NCBI RefSeq assembly: GCF_000148645.1
Contig: NC_014541.1
Location: 3,619,139-3,683,138, forward strand
DNA: 64,000 bases
Source: Ferrimonas balearica DSM 9799
GTDB lineage: Bacteria; Pseudomonadota; Gammaproteobacteria; Enterobacterales; Shewanellaceae
Direction of reading: 5' to 3'
The notes under the pieces: generated by a model
Databases searched by the model: none
Seen by the model: only the letters and a program-made list of their open reading frames with translations
What the model was told of the DNA's origin: nothing
Position numbers and translations under genes: made by a program
Shown here: positions 27,138-34,827 of the stretch, piece by piece
Layout: every line of letters starts with the position of its first letter
Position numbering within the stretch: the first letter of the stretch is position 1

Positions 27138-28523
27138 TTACGCCAGCTCCCGATAGACTTTGCGCATGGCGGCCACCAGGCCATCCACATCGCTTTCATC
27201 GTGGAACAGGTGGGTGGAGATGCGCAGGGCCTGAGTCGGGATAACGTCATCCTTGTACAGGCGGAAGTCGGTGGTACGGATGATGTAGCCGTACTCCTCG
27301 CGCAGGCGGTCACGCATCGCCAGCAGCAGTTCGCCGTCGGTCTGGTCATCAAACGGGTTGACGCTGGTCAGGCCGCAGTTGAGGCCCTCAACGTCCGGCG
27401 AGTAGATCTTGGCGTGGGGGAACGCCTTGGCCAGCTTGCGCTTGCAGCGGCTGCCCAGTTCGCGCACGCGCTGTTCAATGCGGTCACGGCCGATGGTGTC
27501 CCACATCAGGCAGGAATCGGTCAGTGCCTGCTTGGCCGGGAAGTGGTCGTTACCGATGTACTGCATGCGCTGGCAGATGCCCATCTGTGCCGGAGCCAGG
27601 GAGCTGTTGATCAGGTACAGCGGTTCTTCGACGCCCCAGAACTCTTTCAGGCGCTTGGCTTCGTCACGCACGTACAAAATGCCGGTGGCACCCGGGCCGC
27701 ACTGCCACTTGTGGCCCGGACCCGCATAGAAGTCACAGTCCATATCGTGGAAGTTCAGGTCCATCATGCCGATGCCGTGGGCGCCGTCCACCAGGGTGGG
27801 GATGCGGTTCGGGACCGCCACTTCCTTACAGATGCGCTTGGCCGGCAGCACGGTACCGGTTTTGTAGGTGATGTGGGAGAACGCCAGCAGACGAACGCGG
27901 GAGCCATACACCGCCACAGCGTCGGCGAATACGCGGATGAAATCCTCTTCGGTGACACTGTTGGCGCCGGTGTCTACCGGGATCTCCAGCTCCACCACTT
28001 CCACGCCAAAACGCTGGCTGGCCACGGTCAGAGGCGAAGTCAGGCCCACGTGCTCGTGGTGGGTGGTGAGAATCACATCGCCCGGCTCGAACTGCAGGCC
28101 ACCAATGATGGTGCAGATGCCATCGGTGGTGTTGCGGCTCAACACGATTTCGTGCTCATCGGCACCGAAGCCCGGTGCAATGGCTTTAATCATGTCACCC
28201 ACGTGGGCAAAGCCACCGAACTTGCCTTCCATCGCCCAGGGGTCACGGGCCACGATTTCGTTGTTGGTGTCGAACCCTTCCAGAACGCGGCGCGGCATGG
28301 AGCCAGTGGTGCCGATGTTCATGTAGGTGGTGCGACGGGCCAGCACAAACTCCTTCTTCACCTTGTGCCAGAAACGATCGTCGTTTTGATGGCCGTGACG
28401 CTCCAGATGAAGCAGGTCGTCCGCCGCCAGCGCCTGGGTCGGCAGCGCCATGGCAACGGCCAGGCCGGTGGTGGTTTTCAGAAAACGACGGCGGGCCTGC
28501 TGCGGCTCGTGGTTCGGTGACAT
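27138..28523 (-). CDS. Tat-exported class V aminotransferase-fold PLP enzyme
   Basis: 461 aa. A twin-arginine signal (RRRFLKTTTGLAVAM... ending TQALA) predicts folded export to the periplasm. The rest is a class V aminotransferase fold similar to isopenicillin N epimerase/cysteine desulfurase relatives: NTTDGICTII binds the PLP phosphate, DGAHGIG supplies the ring-pairing Asp, and the Schiff-base Lys is in GPGHKWQCGPGATG. The substrate is unknown. Periplasmic PLP enzymes are uncommon, and the cofactor must be loaded before export, consistent with Tat. Confidence 0.85.
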   Translation of the reverse strand: MSPNHEPQQARRRFLKTTTGLAVAMALPTQALAADDLLHLERHGHQNDDRFWHKVKKEFVLARRTTYMNIGTTGSMPRRVLEGFDTNNEIVARDPWAMEGKFGGFAHVGDMIKAIAPGFGADEHEIVLSRNTTDGICTIIGGLQFEPGDVILTTHHEHVGLTSPLTVASQRFGVEVVELEIPVDTGANSVTEEDFIRVFADAVAVYGSRVRLLAFSHITYKTGTVLPAKRICKEVAVPNRIPTLVDGAHGIGMMDLNFHDMDCDFYAGPGHKWQCGPGATGILYVRDEAKRLKEFWGVEEPLYLINSSLAPAQMGICQRMQYIGNDHFPAKQALTDSCLMWDTIGRDRIEQRVRELGSRCKRKLAKAFPHAKIYSPDVEGLNCGLTSVNPFDDQTDGELLLAMRDRLREEYGYIIRTTDFRLYKDDVIPTQALRISTHLFHDESDVDGLVAAMRKVYRELA

Positions 28524-29097
28524 GATTAACTCCCTTTAACTGCGGGCTTTACCCATAAAGGTCAAATATCCCTGGCGGGGTCGCCAAGGTCTGAAAGACT
28601 GCGAGACGATACTCTGGATAAGAGAACGGTTATCCAAGCCAGATCATGGAATTGAAGTCGCTGTCGAATAAGCCTCACTCGAACGTCCACAAAGCGAGCA
28701 GATGGGAGAATTAACATCCAGATGGGTTGATGGATTCAGCACCACATGCTGCAACAAGGGCCGAAGATCGACCTCACCCTGCGACCACCCCAACACCCCT
28801 TTCTCAGTGAACAGTCAAAGCGAAATCCCGCCCCTTAGAGGCCCGCCCCACCTTCGCACCTAAAAACAACTCAATGACCAGTGACCATCCGCGCCTTGAG
28901 AAAAGTAATTCCCCTGTAATTGCAATTAATTCAGGTTTTTATAAACAAAAAAACGTCACAGGCAGGGCAGTCTGGCCCCCTTTTTGATTCAGGAGTTTTG
29001 ATGACTTAAGGCTCGATAAAGTGTGAAGTCGCGCCATTGAGGCTCTCCCCGCGAGCGACCTAATCTGATGTCGTCCAATCGATACAAGGGAACGACG
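28524..29097. other. 574-nt intergenic region
   Basis: Separates two divergent genes. It contains a small inverted repeat (GGATAA/TTATCC near 28615-28635), an AT-rich tract around 28910-28955, and a promoter-like pair at 29038-29066. No convincing small ORF or RNA gene was found. Confidence 0.5.
29038..29066 (+). promoter_or_regulatory. Candidate rhodanese-gene promoter
   Basis: TTGAGG (29038-29043), 17-nt spacer, TAATCT (29061-29066), 31 nt before the ATG at 29098. Confidence 0.45.
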
Positions 29098-29562
29098 ATG
29101 CAACTGAAATCCATCTCACTGATTATGCTGCTGGGTTGCAGCCTGAGCGGTGGCGCCATGGCTTACGACAGCGCGCTGGCGCAGAGCTACCAGAAGCAAT
29201 TTGCCAATGTGGAAGGGGCCGCCGCCGGTAAAAACCTCGGCCTGATGAGCCCAGCCGCGTTTGTGGACGCCACAAAAGCGGGCAAAGAGATGGTGGCACT
29301 GGATATCCGCACCGAAGCGGAGATGGCCCTGTTCGGCCTGACACTGCCCCACAGCCTGAACATCCCGGCCAACGAGCTGTTTCTGCCGGAAAACCTGGCC
29401 AAACTGCCCACCGACAAGCCCGTGGTGGTGTTCTGTAAATCCGGCGCCCGCGCCACCGCACTGGGCACCGCCTTGCGCCACGCCGGCTTCGACAACGTCA
29501 AGATCCTGAAAGGGGGCTTTAAAGGCCTGGCCGCGTACCTGGGCCCGAAAGAAGCAAACTGA
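29098..29562 (+). CDS. Periplasmic rhodanese-like sulfurtransferase
   Basis: 154 aa: signal peptide (about residues 1-22) and one rhodanese domain. The active-site loop is CKSGAR (113-118) with C113 as the persulfide-carrying Cys; LDIRTEAEM and HSLNIPANEL are the usual CH2-type rhodanese signatures. The ATG at 29098 has AAGGGA upstream; an ATG at 29068 is rejected because the signal peptide begins at 29098. It may move sulfur or reduce thiol compounds in the periplasm; the partner is unknown. Confidence 0.85.
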   Translation: MQLKSISLIMLLGCSLSGGAMAYDSALAQSYQKQFANVEGAAAGKNLGLMSPAAFVDATKAGKEMVALDIRTEAEMALFGLTLPHSLNIPANELFLPENLAKLPTDKPVVVFCKSGARATALGTALRHAGFDNVKILKGGFKGLAAYLGPKEAN

Positions 29563-29617
29563 TCCACCCTCTGCAGCAAAAACTGAAACTCATCTCTCCA
29601 GTCATCCACTGTGGATA

Positions 29618-29643
29618 ACGGCAGCCTAGGCTGCCGTTTTTTT
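29618..29643 (+). terminator. Terminator after the rhodanese gene
   Basis: ACGGCAGC/GCTGCCGT stem with a CTAG loop and seven T's. Confidence 0.9.
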
Positions 29644-29743
29644 ATAACGCCAATCCTATGTACGCGGGGGATTGAACCACCGAAACGATTCTCACCGACG
29701 CTGCAGCAGATTAAATGGGGGACAGAGTAAGACTGGAAACCGA

Positions 29744-29776
29744 AAAAATGCCCCAGTGGAGAGCTCCCACTGGGGC
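29744..29776 (-). terminator. Terminator after the methyltransferase gene
   Basis: GCCCCAGTGG/CCACTGGGGC stem, 7-nt loop, then ATTTTTT on the minus strand. Confidence 0.9.
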
Positions 29777-29782
29777 ACAAGA

Positions 29783-30565
29783 TTAGGCCGCAACCGGATT
29801 GGCGGGCGCCAGGGCGGCCAGGTCGCGTTTCACGCAAACAAAGATGGCGTTACCGGATTGCTCATCCCAGGGCAGCAACTTCTGGTAGTCGTGCTCAAAG
29901 ATGGTCACCTCGAACCAGGGATCCAGCAGGGTTTTGAGTTGGATAAAGTCCACCGCCACCATGGCGTGTTGGTCGCTCCACACCTGAGTTTGCTCACCAT
30001 CGCGCTTCTCGATGTGCAGGCGCAGCGCTTGCTTCTCCCCTTCCCCGCCGTAGAACCAGCCGGACTCAAAGGTGAATTCGCTGCCCTCAAAATCCGCGCG
30101 ATGACGCATGGAGGAACGGTTGTCGATTTTGCTTTTATCGACCGCGTTAAAACAGAACACACCATCGTCGGCGAGAGCATTGTAGGCACTGGCGATGCAC
30201 TCCTTCAGCTTGGCCACCCCATCGTTGTAGTGGATGGAGTAGAGGAAGCAGGTGATCAGGTCCAGCGGTGCCGCCACGGAGAACTGGCTCATGTCGTCCA
30301 CCGAGAACGACGCTTCCGGGCAACGGGCCTGGGCGCGATCCAGCATCGGCTGGTTGATGTCGAGGCCCGCGCAGTCGTAGCCCAGATCCAGGAAATGACG
30401 GATATGGGGGCCAGTGCCGCAGGCCAGGTCCAGGTGCTTACGACCACCGTTGCCAAAGATGCGGTGCAGACGGTCGATGCAGCTGCTTTGGCCGTGGTAA
30501 TCGATATCGGCACACATCAGGTCGTAGTAGCCGGACAGGTCGGTATAAAGGGGAGCGGCGGACAT
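29783..30565 (-). CDS. Class I SAM-dependent methyltransferase
   Basis: 260 aa. SAM-binding motif LDLACGTGPHIRHFL, acidic residue in AGLDINQPML, and DLITCFLYSIHY as the post-II region, giving the layout of the Methyltransf_25/UbiE-like fold. The substrate is not evident. Start at 30565 (MSAAPLYTDLSGYYD) is chosen because this family begins with an xLYxxxxxYYD pattern; an earlier Met at 30604 has no better ribosome site. This is the last clearly host-like gene before base composition drops. Confidence 0.8.
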   Translation of the reverse strand: MSAAPLYTDLSGYYDLMCADIDYHGQSSCIDRLHRIFGNGGRKHLDLACGTGPHIRHFLDLGYDCAGLDINQPMLDRAQARCPEASFSVDDMSQFSVAAPLDLITCFLYSIHYNDGVAKLKECIASAYNALADDGVFCFNAVDKSKIDNRSSMRHRADFEGSEFTFESGWFYGGEGEKQALRLHIEKRDGEQTQVWSDQHAMVAVDFIQLKTLLDPWFEVTIFEHDYQKLLPWDEQSGNAIFVCVKRDLAALAPANPVAA

Positions 30566-30917
30566 GCTTGCCAGGGAGTAAGAAAAAGGTGGCGCATAGT
30601 ACATCTGGCCAAAGGTTCTACAAAGTGAATTTATGTTTATCTATTGGATTTAGTAGAGGTCCGGGTTTGAAGGCGGTGGAAACAACCCGATGTTGAGTAT
30701 CGGTAACGCTTTGACATATTGGCTGAAATCAAGAGAGATGGATATGAACGGGTGAAGGATAGCGCCTTGGTGCAAGGCGCCAAACCGAGAGCAAGGAGAT
30801 CTCCGAAGATAGTGTAGAAGGCGCAGGAGCAGTTCCTGCACCTCTTGGAATTTGGTGATGCGCTACAACGGGACCATGTAAAATGAGCTAGTGCACCCTG
30901 TCAAGAAAGGAGACAAG
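30566..30917. other. Left boundary zone of the Dpd island
   Basis: 352 nt where GC content falls compared with the left flank. The only structure seen is a perfect 8-bp hairpin, GCGCCTTG/CAAGGCGC with a 3-nt loop (30762-30780), possibly ending the dpdC-A-B transcript though it lacks a T-run. A 63-codon open frame here has no coding support. No tRNA or integrase remnant was recognised. Confidence 0.5.
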
Positions 30918-32039
30918 TTACGCCTTTGCGTAAGCACTAACCAAGTAGTCAGTAACTAGGGCGATGTCTTTAGAAAGATTCTGCAACTCGTTCCATTTTC
31001 TTACAATCTGGATACCGTCCACATCAGTACCAAAATTCCAAACTCCCTTACTCCAGAAACATTTAGGCTTAATTGCCTTCAGTTCATCAGCGAACATCTC
31101 CACCGTTGGGACACCATCCCAGCCCTGGGTATAGCCATGATGTGCCTCGTAGATTTCATCCATCAATGCACCAAGTGACAAAACCCCAACACCATGCAAC
31201 AAACGGGATTGACGTGGAGGTAGGTCCCACTCATCCGCAAATACAACCTTAACAGCAGACCAAAAGTTGTTGAGCATCTGAACCATCTTAGTCTCATCTC
31301 CCATACCCGTTTCAGGGTCACGGAAATGGTACAAAGCACCTTCACGCAGGCTGCCATCGATCATCTTAAGCAAAGAAGTATCTGCAATGACACCCGCAGG
31401 GTTGGTAGCAGTTTTGATTCTACCCTTTAGTGGCCCATCACCGAAATTGAGGCGTTGAGTCAGTAGCGAAGGAAACTTTTTCGCCTGAAGGTCTGATGGC
31501 AAACGTCCTTCAGTATGAGGGGCGAGCTCATGTAACAAAGTCTTCGGCAGCGGTTTAGTCGAGTTGACTAACATAAACTGCTCACGTTGCTCGGCATCGT
31601 TAGTCGCGATGAATGCAGACACAGGCATGGTAAAGGATTCAACTTCGGCATCACGCAATGCAGCAGTACGCTGCTGTCCATCGACAATAAAGCCTGGCTT
31701 CTCGAAATCATCATCACTGCTGTGTGGGATTACCAAGTGACCAATGCTGTCATCGGCGTCACTAAAAGGCTCGAAGCGGACACGCTCATCGAACGCAATG
31801 ATCACCGGGTTGGGGATCATCGGGTTTTCACTCTCAATGTATCTCTGAATCTCCCGGATGTGGTTTTGTACCTCAGGGCGCTGATATCCTTTCAGTTCTT
31901 CATCACCACGCTTAATCCTAGAGATGGAAGCAATGTCAGTAATTTTCTTACCTTCAATGGCAAGGCTGAACAAGAGACGACCAGGCCCTTGTTTGATGCG
32001 CAGGGCCGGAACCCTGATTTGATTAACAGAATCGGACAT
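30918..32039 (-). CDS. dpdB: DpdB, DGQHR-domain protein of 7-deazaguanine DNA modification
   Basis: 373 aa with the DGQHR motif as VDGQQRTAAL (DGQQR at 120-124), a ParB/DndB-like fold. In Salmonella Montevideo DpdB works with DpdA to put preQ0 into DNA; it is thought to supply ATPase or DNA-handling activity. It shares its family with DndB of phosphorothioation systems. Last gene of the dpdC-dpdA-dpdB unit; the gap after dpdA is 11 nt and AAAGG lies upstream of the ATG. Confidence 0.88.
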   Translation of the reverse strand: MSDSVNQIRVPALRIKQGPGRLLFSLAIEGKKITDIASISRIKRGDEELKGYQRPEVQNHIREIQRYIESENPMIPNPVIIAFDERVRFEPFSDADDSIGHLVIPHSSDDDFEKPGFIVDGQQRTAALRDAEVESFTMPVSAFIATNDAEQREQFMLVNSTKPLPKTLLHELAPHTEGRLPSDLQAKKFPSLLTQRLNFGDGPLKGRIKTATNPAGVIADTSLLKMIDGSLREGALYHFRDPETGMGDETKMVQMLNNFWSAVKVVFADEWDLPPRQSRLLHGVGVLSLGALMDEIYEAHHGYTQGWDGVPTVEMFADELKAIKPKCFWSKGVWNFGTDVDGIQIVRKWNELQNLSKDIALVTDYLVSAYAKA

Positions 32040-32050
32040 TATTAAAACCT

Positions 32051-33310
32051 TTAAATGGTTACCTGCGCGGTGGCGACAGTTTGCTGTAGCTTACGATACA
32101 GCACTTGAATATTGTGGAATCCACGGCGACGATTTCTCTCTGCACCACGGAAGATAACTACGTTGATGCCAATACTTTTACAGACATCACAGCCACATTG
32201 CTCCCAAGGACGCTCCTGTAGCGTGCGTAGATAACTGCTCCTGATCTTCTCAGCCTTTTCATTACCGGCATGCAGTTTCTCGTAAGCCATCAGCGTTTCG
32301 AGTGCCTCTTCTGTAGAGATCTCGCACTTGCCATAGGCACGCAATGCCTTCAATGCACTTCGCTCAAGAACCCGCGCAACATCTTGATCTACTTCACCAG
32401 ACTTGATCTTTCGGCTCAAAGTGACGTTACCGTCTAGTTGAGGCACCCTCAAAGCGACATACGCCTCGCCATCCATTACGTGAAAGTTGTTCTTCTTGTC
32501 CTTGAAGGCTTGCTGCAGGGGGGTCGTCGAGTCGATGCTGGTTACGCCTAGGCTCATAAAGTCCTGAAAGTATTTTGGACGAGCAATACCAAGCAAGTGG
32601 ACCTTTGTATCTGGCTTTAGAAGCGACTTTACTTCCTGAAGTGTTTCGAGCAGTTGTGCGTCCTTCAAGGGAACCATACCCCCCATGGTGATGCGGGTAT
32701 ACCCCATCTTCAGCAATGCTCTGACAGACTCGGCATAAGTTTCTTTATTCCATCCATGCGCAACACCAAAGGGCTGAAAATGGGCCCCTTTTGATTTGGC
32801 CAAGAACTCTTCAGCCAAGTCCAAGGTCAAAGCCTGCCGACGCTTACACTCCTCCAACTGCTCCCCTTCAATGATCTTTTTGGGGGTGTCATAACCAAAC
32901 ACAATGTGATCCAAGGAGACCCCAAAGTCGAACTGACTGTCTTCGTAAAAATCGATGATTTCCTCAACGGTATATGGCGGGTTCTCTTGATTTACATAGG
33001 TAAATGCCCCGCAATCTCCCATCGACATCATCGATTCCGGTAACCGAAAGAAGCGCTTCATCTTGGCTCGATAGAAGCGCAAACGTTGAGCACGTGTGTA
33101 CTTGCTCTCGCCATTGCCGAGACCATCCACAACAGCCTTAGACACCAGCATGCCGTCATAGGGGAAGCTATAATCCCGCTTAAACACCTCATGAGGGTAC
33201 AGGTCGTCACGCTGGCGAACTCGGTGTTCATTCCGAGTTTCCTTAAGGAAATCAAAGCTAGGATCTACAAAATCCTGACTATCAGGAAAGAAGTACTTCA
33301 ACTTTGACAA
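32051..33310 (-). CDS. dpdA: DpdA, DNA-guanine transglycosylase (TGT paralogue)
   Basis: 419 aa, distant relative of tRNA-guanine transglycosylase; exchanges guanine in DNA for preQ0. The TGT catalytic-region Asp is D99 in SMGDCGAFTYV, a second Asp is in FGVSLDHIVFG, and the zinc site is C372, C374, C377 (CGCDVC) with H399. The frame extends to an ATG at 33361, but a TTG at 33310 has AGGAG seven nt upstream and gives MSKLKYFFPDSQDFVDPSF, the expected family start, so I prefer it. Defining gene of the Dpd island; dpdC is upstream and dpdB downstream. Confidence 0.93.
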   Translation of the reverse strand: MSKLKYFFPDSQDFVDPSFDFLKETRNEHRVRQRDDLYPHEVFKRDYSFPYDGMLVSKAVVDGLGNGESKYTRAQRLRFYRAKMKRFFRLPESMMSMGDCGAFTYVNQENPPYTVEEIIDFYEDSQFDFGVSLDHIVFGYDTPKKIIEGEQLEECKRRQALTLDLAEEFLAKSKGAHFQPFGVAHGWNKETYAESVRALLKMGYTRITMGGMVPLKDAQLLETLQEVKSLLKPDTKVHLLGIARPKYFQDFMSLGVTSIDSTTPLQQAFKDKKNNFHVMDGEAYVALRVPQLDGNVTLSRKIKSGEVDQDVARVLERSALKALRAYGKCEISTEEALETLMAYEKLHAGNEKAEKIRSSYLRTLQERPWEQCGCDVCKSIGINVVIFRGAERNRRRGFHNIQVLYRKLQQTVATAQVTI

Positions 33311-33385
33311 CTTGCCGCTCCTACCATTTTTGTGACGAAAAAAAGCGCGGTAGACTACCATAATGAACCGGTTGATTCATCACCT

Positions 33386-34330
33386 TCACTGCTGTTCTTT
33401 GACGTTGCGAAATGCCGCCATGAATCGTCTCTGTTCGAAGCTATTCCCTTCGGCCCTAAACCGCTTCAGCAGAGCGCTGGCACTGACCTTTGGCTCTTGC
33501 TTAAGCGCCTTTGAGATGTAGGCCTTCACCTCCATTTCTGCTCTTCGTACTCCGGGTTTACGCTCTGAGCAGGATTTGCTTACGAGAGTGGGTGTGAACT
33601 CCGATTTGATCCTTTGAAAACTAACGTTTTGTTCCTCTGAAACCCATTGCACCACACGCTTCGCTAGCGAGATGTTGAGGGTAATCATGTTACAACCCAG
33701 CGATTCTTTCATTAAACCTTGGCTGCGCAATAGAACATGCTCAAGACTATCAAATTTAGCCTTGCCAGAAGTAATCACTAGGACCTGCTCAGAGGCGTAA
33801 GCCAAGTGTTCAAGACCTTTAGAAAGGTCCTCTTCCACTGCTCCTATGTAATCGTTTGAACCGCAAATCACGAAACGGTCATTAGGATACTGTTGCATCA
33901 GCAACATAATGCTCTGAGGTGATTGCCTAATCCTCGACCATTTGTTTTCCGTCAACTCTCTCCACCAAGAACGATTTGCTCCCAATCTAGAGCCAGGCTC
34001 CAATGAGATAGAGTCAATAGAGCCTGAAGCAAAGGTTGCTTGGTAGTTCGGGATTAGGGTCTCGGAATGAAGTAAACCCAACCCTGCAGACATGACCCAC
34101 AGTTGGGCATCGAACTCCTCCATGCAAGACTTTGCAACGCTCCAATGGCTTCCTTTGTAACGCTGGTATGCAGGCAATAGGTCGTCCACCGCCACCGAAT
34201 CGACAAACTCGCACCAACTTTTTGCGAACGCCTCTTTTGACACCTGAGTACGAATCTCATGGAGGGAGAGTGTAACTTTTCCGCGATGCTTGCTGTTGCT
34301 ACAACTGGTTACTAAGTGGATTTTACGCAC
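33386..34330 (-). CDS. dpdC: DpdC, converts preQ0 in DNA to the amide form
   Basis: 314 aa. The N-terminus LVTSCSNSKH and the later VMSAGLGLLH resemble the YaaA/DUF6884 group, in which a Cys/Ser and a G-x-G-L-L segment recur. In Salmonella, DpdC is needed to turn deoxy-preQ0 into 2'-deoxy-7-amido-7-deazaguanosine (dADG). The assignment combines these motifs with position just before dpdA. A Lys/Arg-rich C-terminal region (SERKPGVRRAEM...) may bind DNA. A TATAAT box 33 nt upstream is a likely -10. Confidence 0.8.
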   Translation of the reverse strand: MRKIHLVTSCSNSKHRGKVTLSLHEIRTQVSKEAFAKSWCEFVDSVAVDDLLPAYQRYKGSHWSVAKSCMEEFDAQLWVMSAGLGLLHSETLIPNYQATFASGSIDSISLEPGSRLGANRSWWRELTENKWSRIRQSPQSIMLLMQQYPNDRFVICGSNDYIGAVEEDLSKGLEHLAYASEQVLVITSGKAKFDSLEHVLLRSQGLMKESLGCNMITLNISLAKRVVQWVSEEQNVSFQRIKSEFTPTLVSKSCSERKPGVRRAEMEVKAYISKALKQEPKVSASALLKRFRAEGNSFEQRRFMAAFRNVKEQQ

Positions 34331-34827
34331 AAAATTGACTTTTACGAAGACGCTGATGGGTCATTATAGAATGAGCCTTCGCAAGAAGCTAGCCAAGCAA
34401 GTTACTTTTCCTGGTACTGGTAATATGTTTGCATTCAAACTTGTTAGAGTGTGATGACTACAAATCAAAAGTACAGCTCTAACCATTGTGAAGCGCATAC
34501 AAAAAACTTAATTTGCAAGGTAATTGGAACAAATCTCGTTAACATCAATAATTATCCAACCAATTAATTCTTCCATTTTCTAGCAACCTTTTTCTCCCAC
34601 ACCCCCATATCCATGAAAATAATAATTAAATCATTTGGCACACTTAACCTGAGAGGCGCGATGAAGCAATTGCGTTCTATGAGTAGCCTAATTCTCTTAC
34701 ATCCTCAATTGCGTCAGTATAGGATGAAAGTGAAGCATCAAGAATAACGATTATCTCCTTATGCCGTTACTCTTGATTAGCTTCGCCCCGGTGTTAACCG
34801 GGGCAAAAATGTTAGGATACCAATTGG
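34331..34827. other. AT-rich gap between dpdD and dpdC
   Basis: 497 nt, clearly more AT-rich than the genes. It holds the dpdC -10 candidate, a direct repeat CAATTGCGT (34666-34674 and 34707-34715) that could be an operator, and an 8-bp hairpin GCCCCGGT/ACCGGGGC (34785-34804) after dpdD without a proper T-run. It splits the island into a modification unit (dpdC-A-B) and a restriction unit. Confidence 0.5.
34363..34368 (-). promoter_or_regulatory. Candidate -10 element for dpdC-dpdA-dpdB
   Basis: A perfect TATAAT on the minus strand 33 nt before the dpdC ATG. No good -35 hexamer is spaced 16-18 nt upstream, so the promoter may need an activator. Confidence 0.4.

Noticed and set aside
30650-30841. 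63-codon minus-strand frame at the island's left border
   Set aside because: No ribosome site, composition unlike a protein, and no similarity recognised to integrases or transposases.
34661-34747. 28-codon plus-strand frame preceded by GAGAGG in the dpdC-dpdD gap
   Set aside because: It contains the CAATTGCGT direct repeat, has no hydrophobic or structured pattern, and runs against all the surrounding genes; too little to call.
34785-34804. Terminator after dpdD
   Set aside because: The hairpin is sound but the T-run precedes it on the minus strand rather than following it, so it is noted only as a hairpin.
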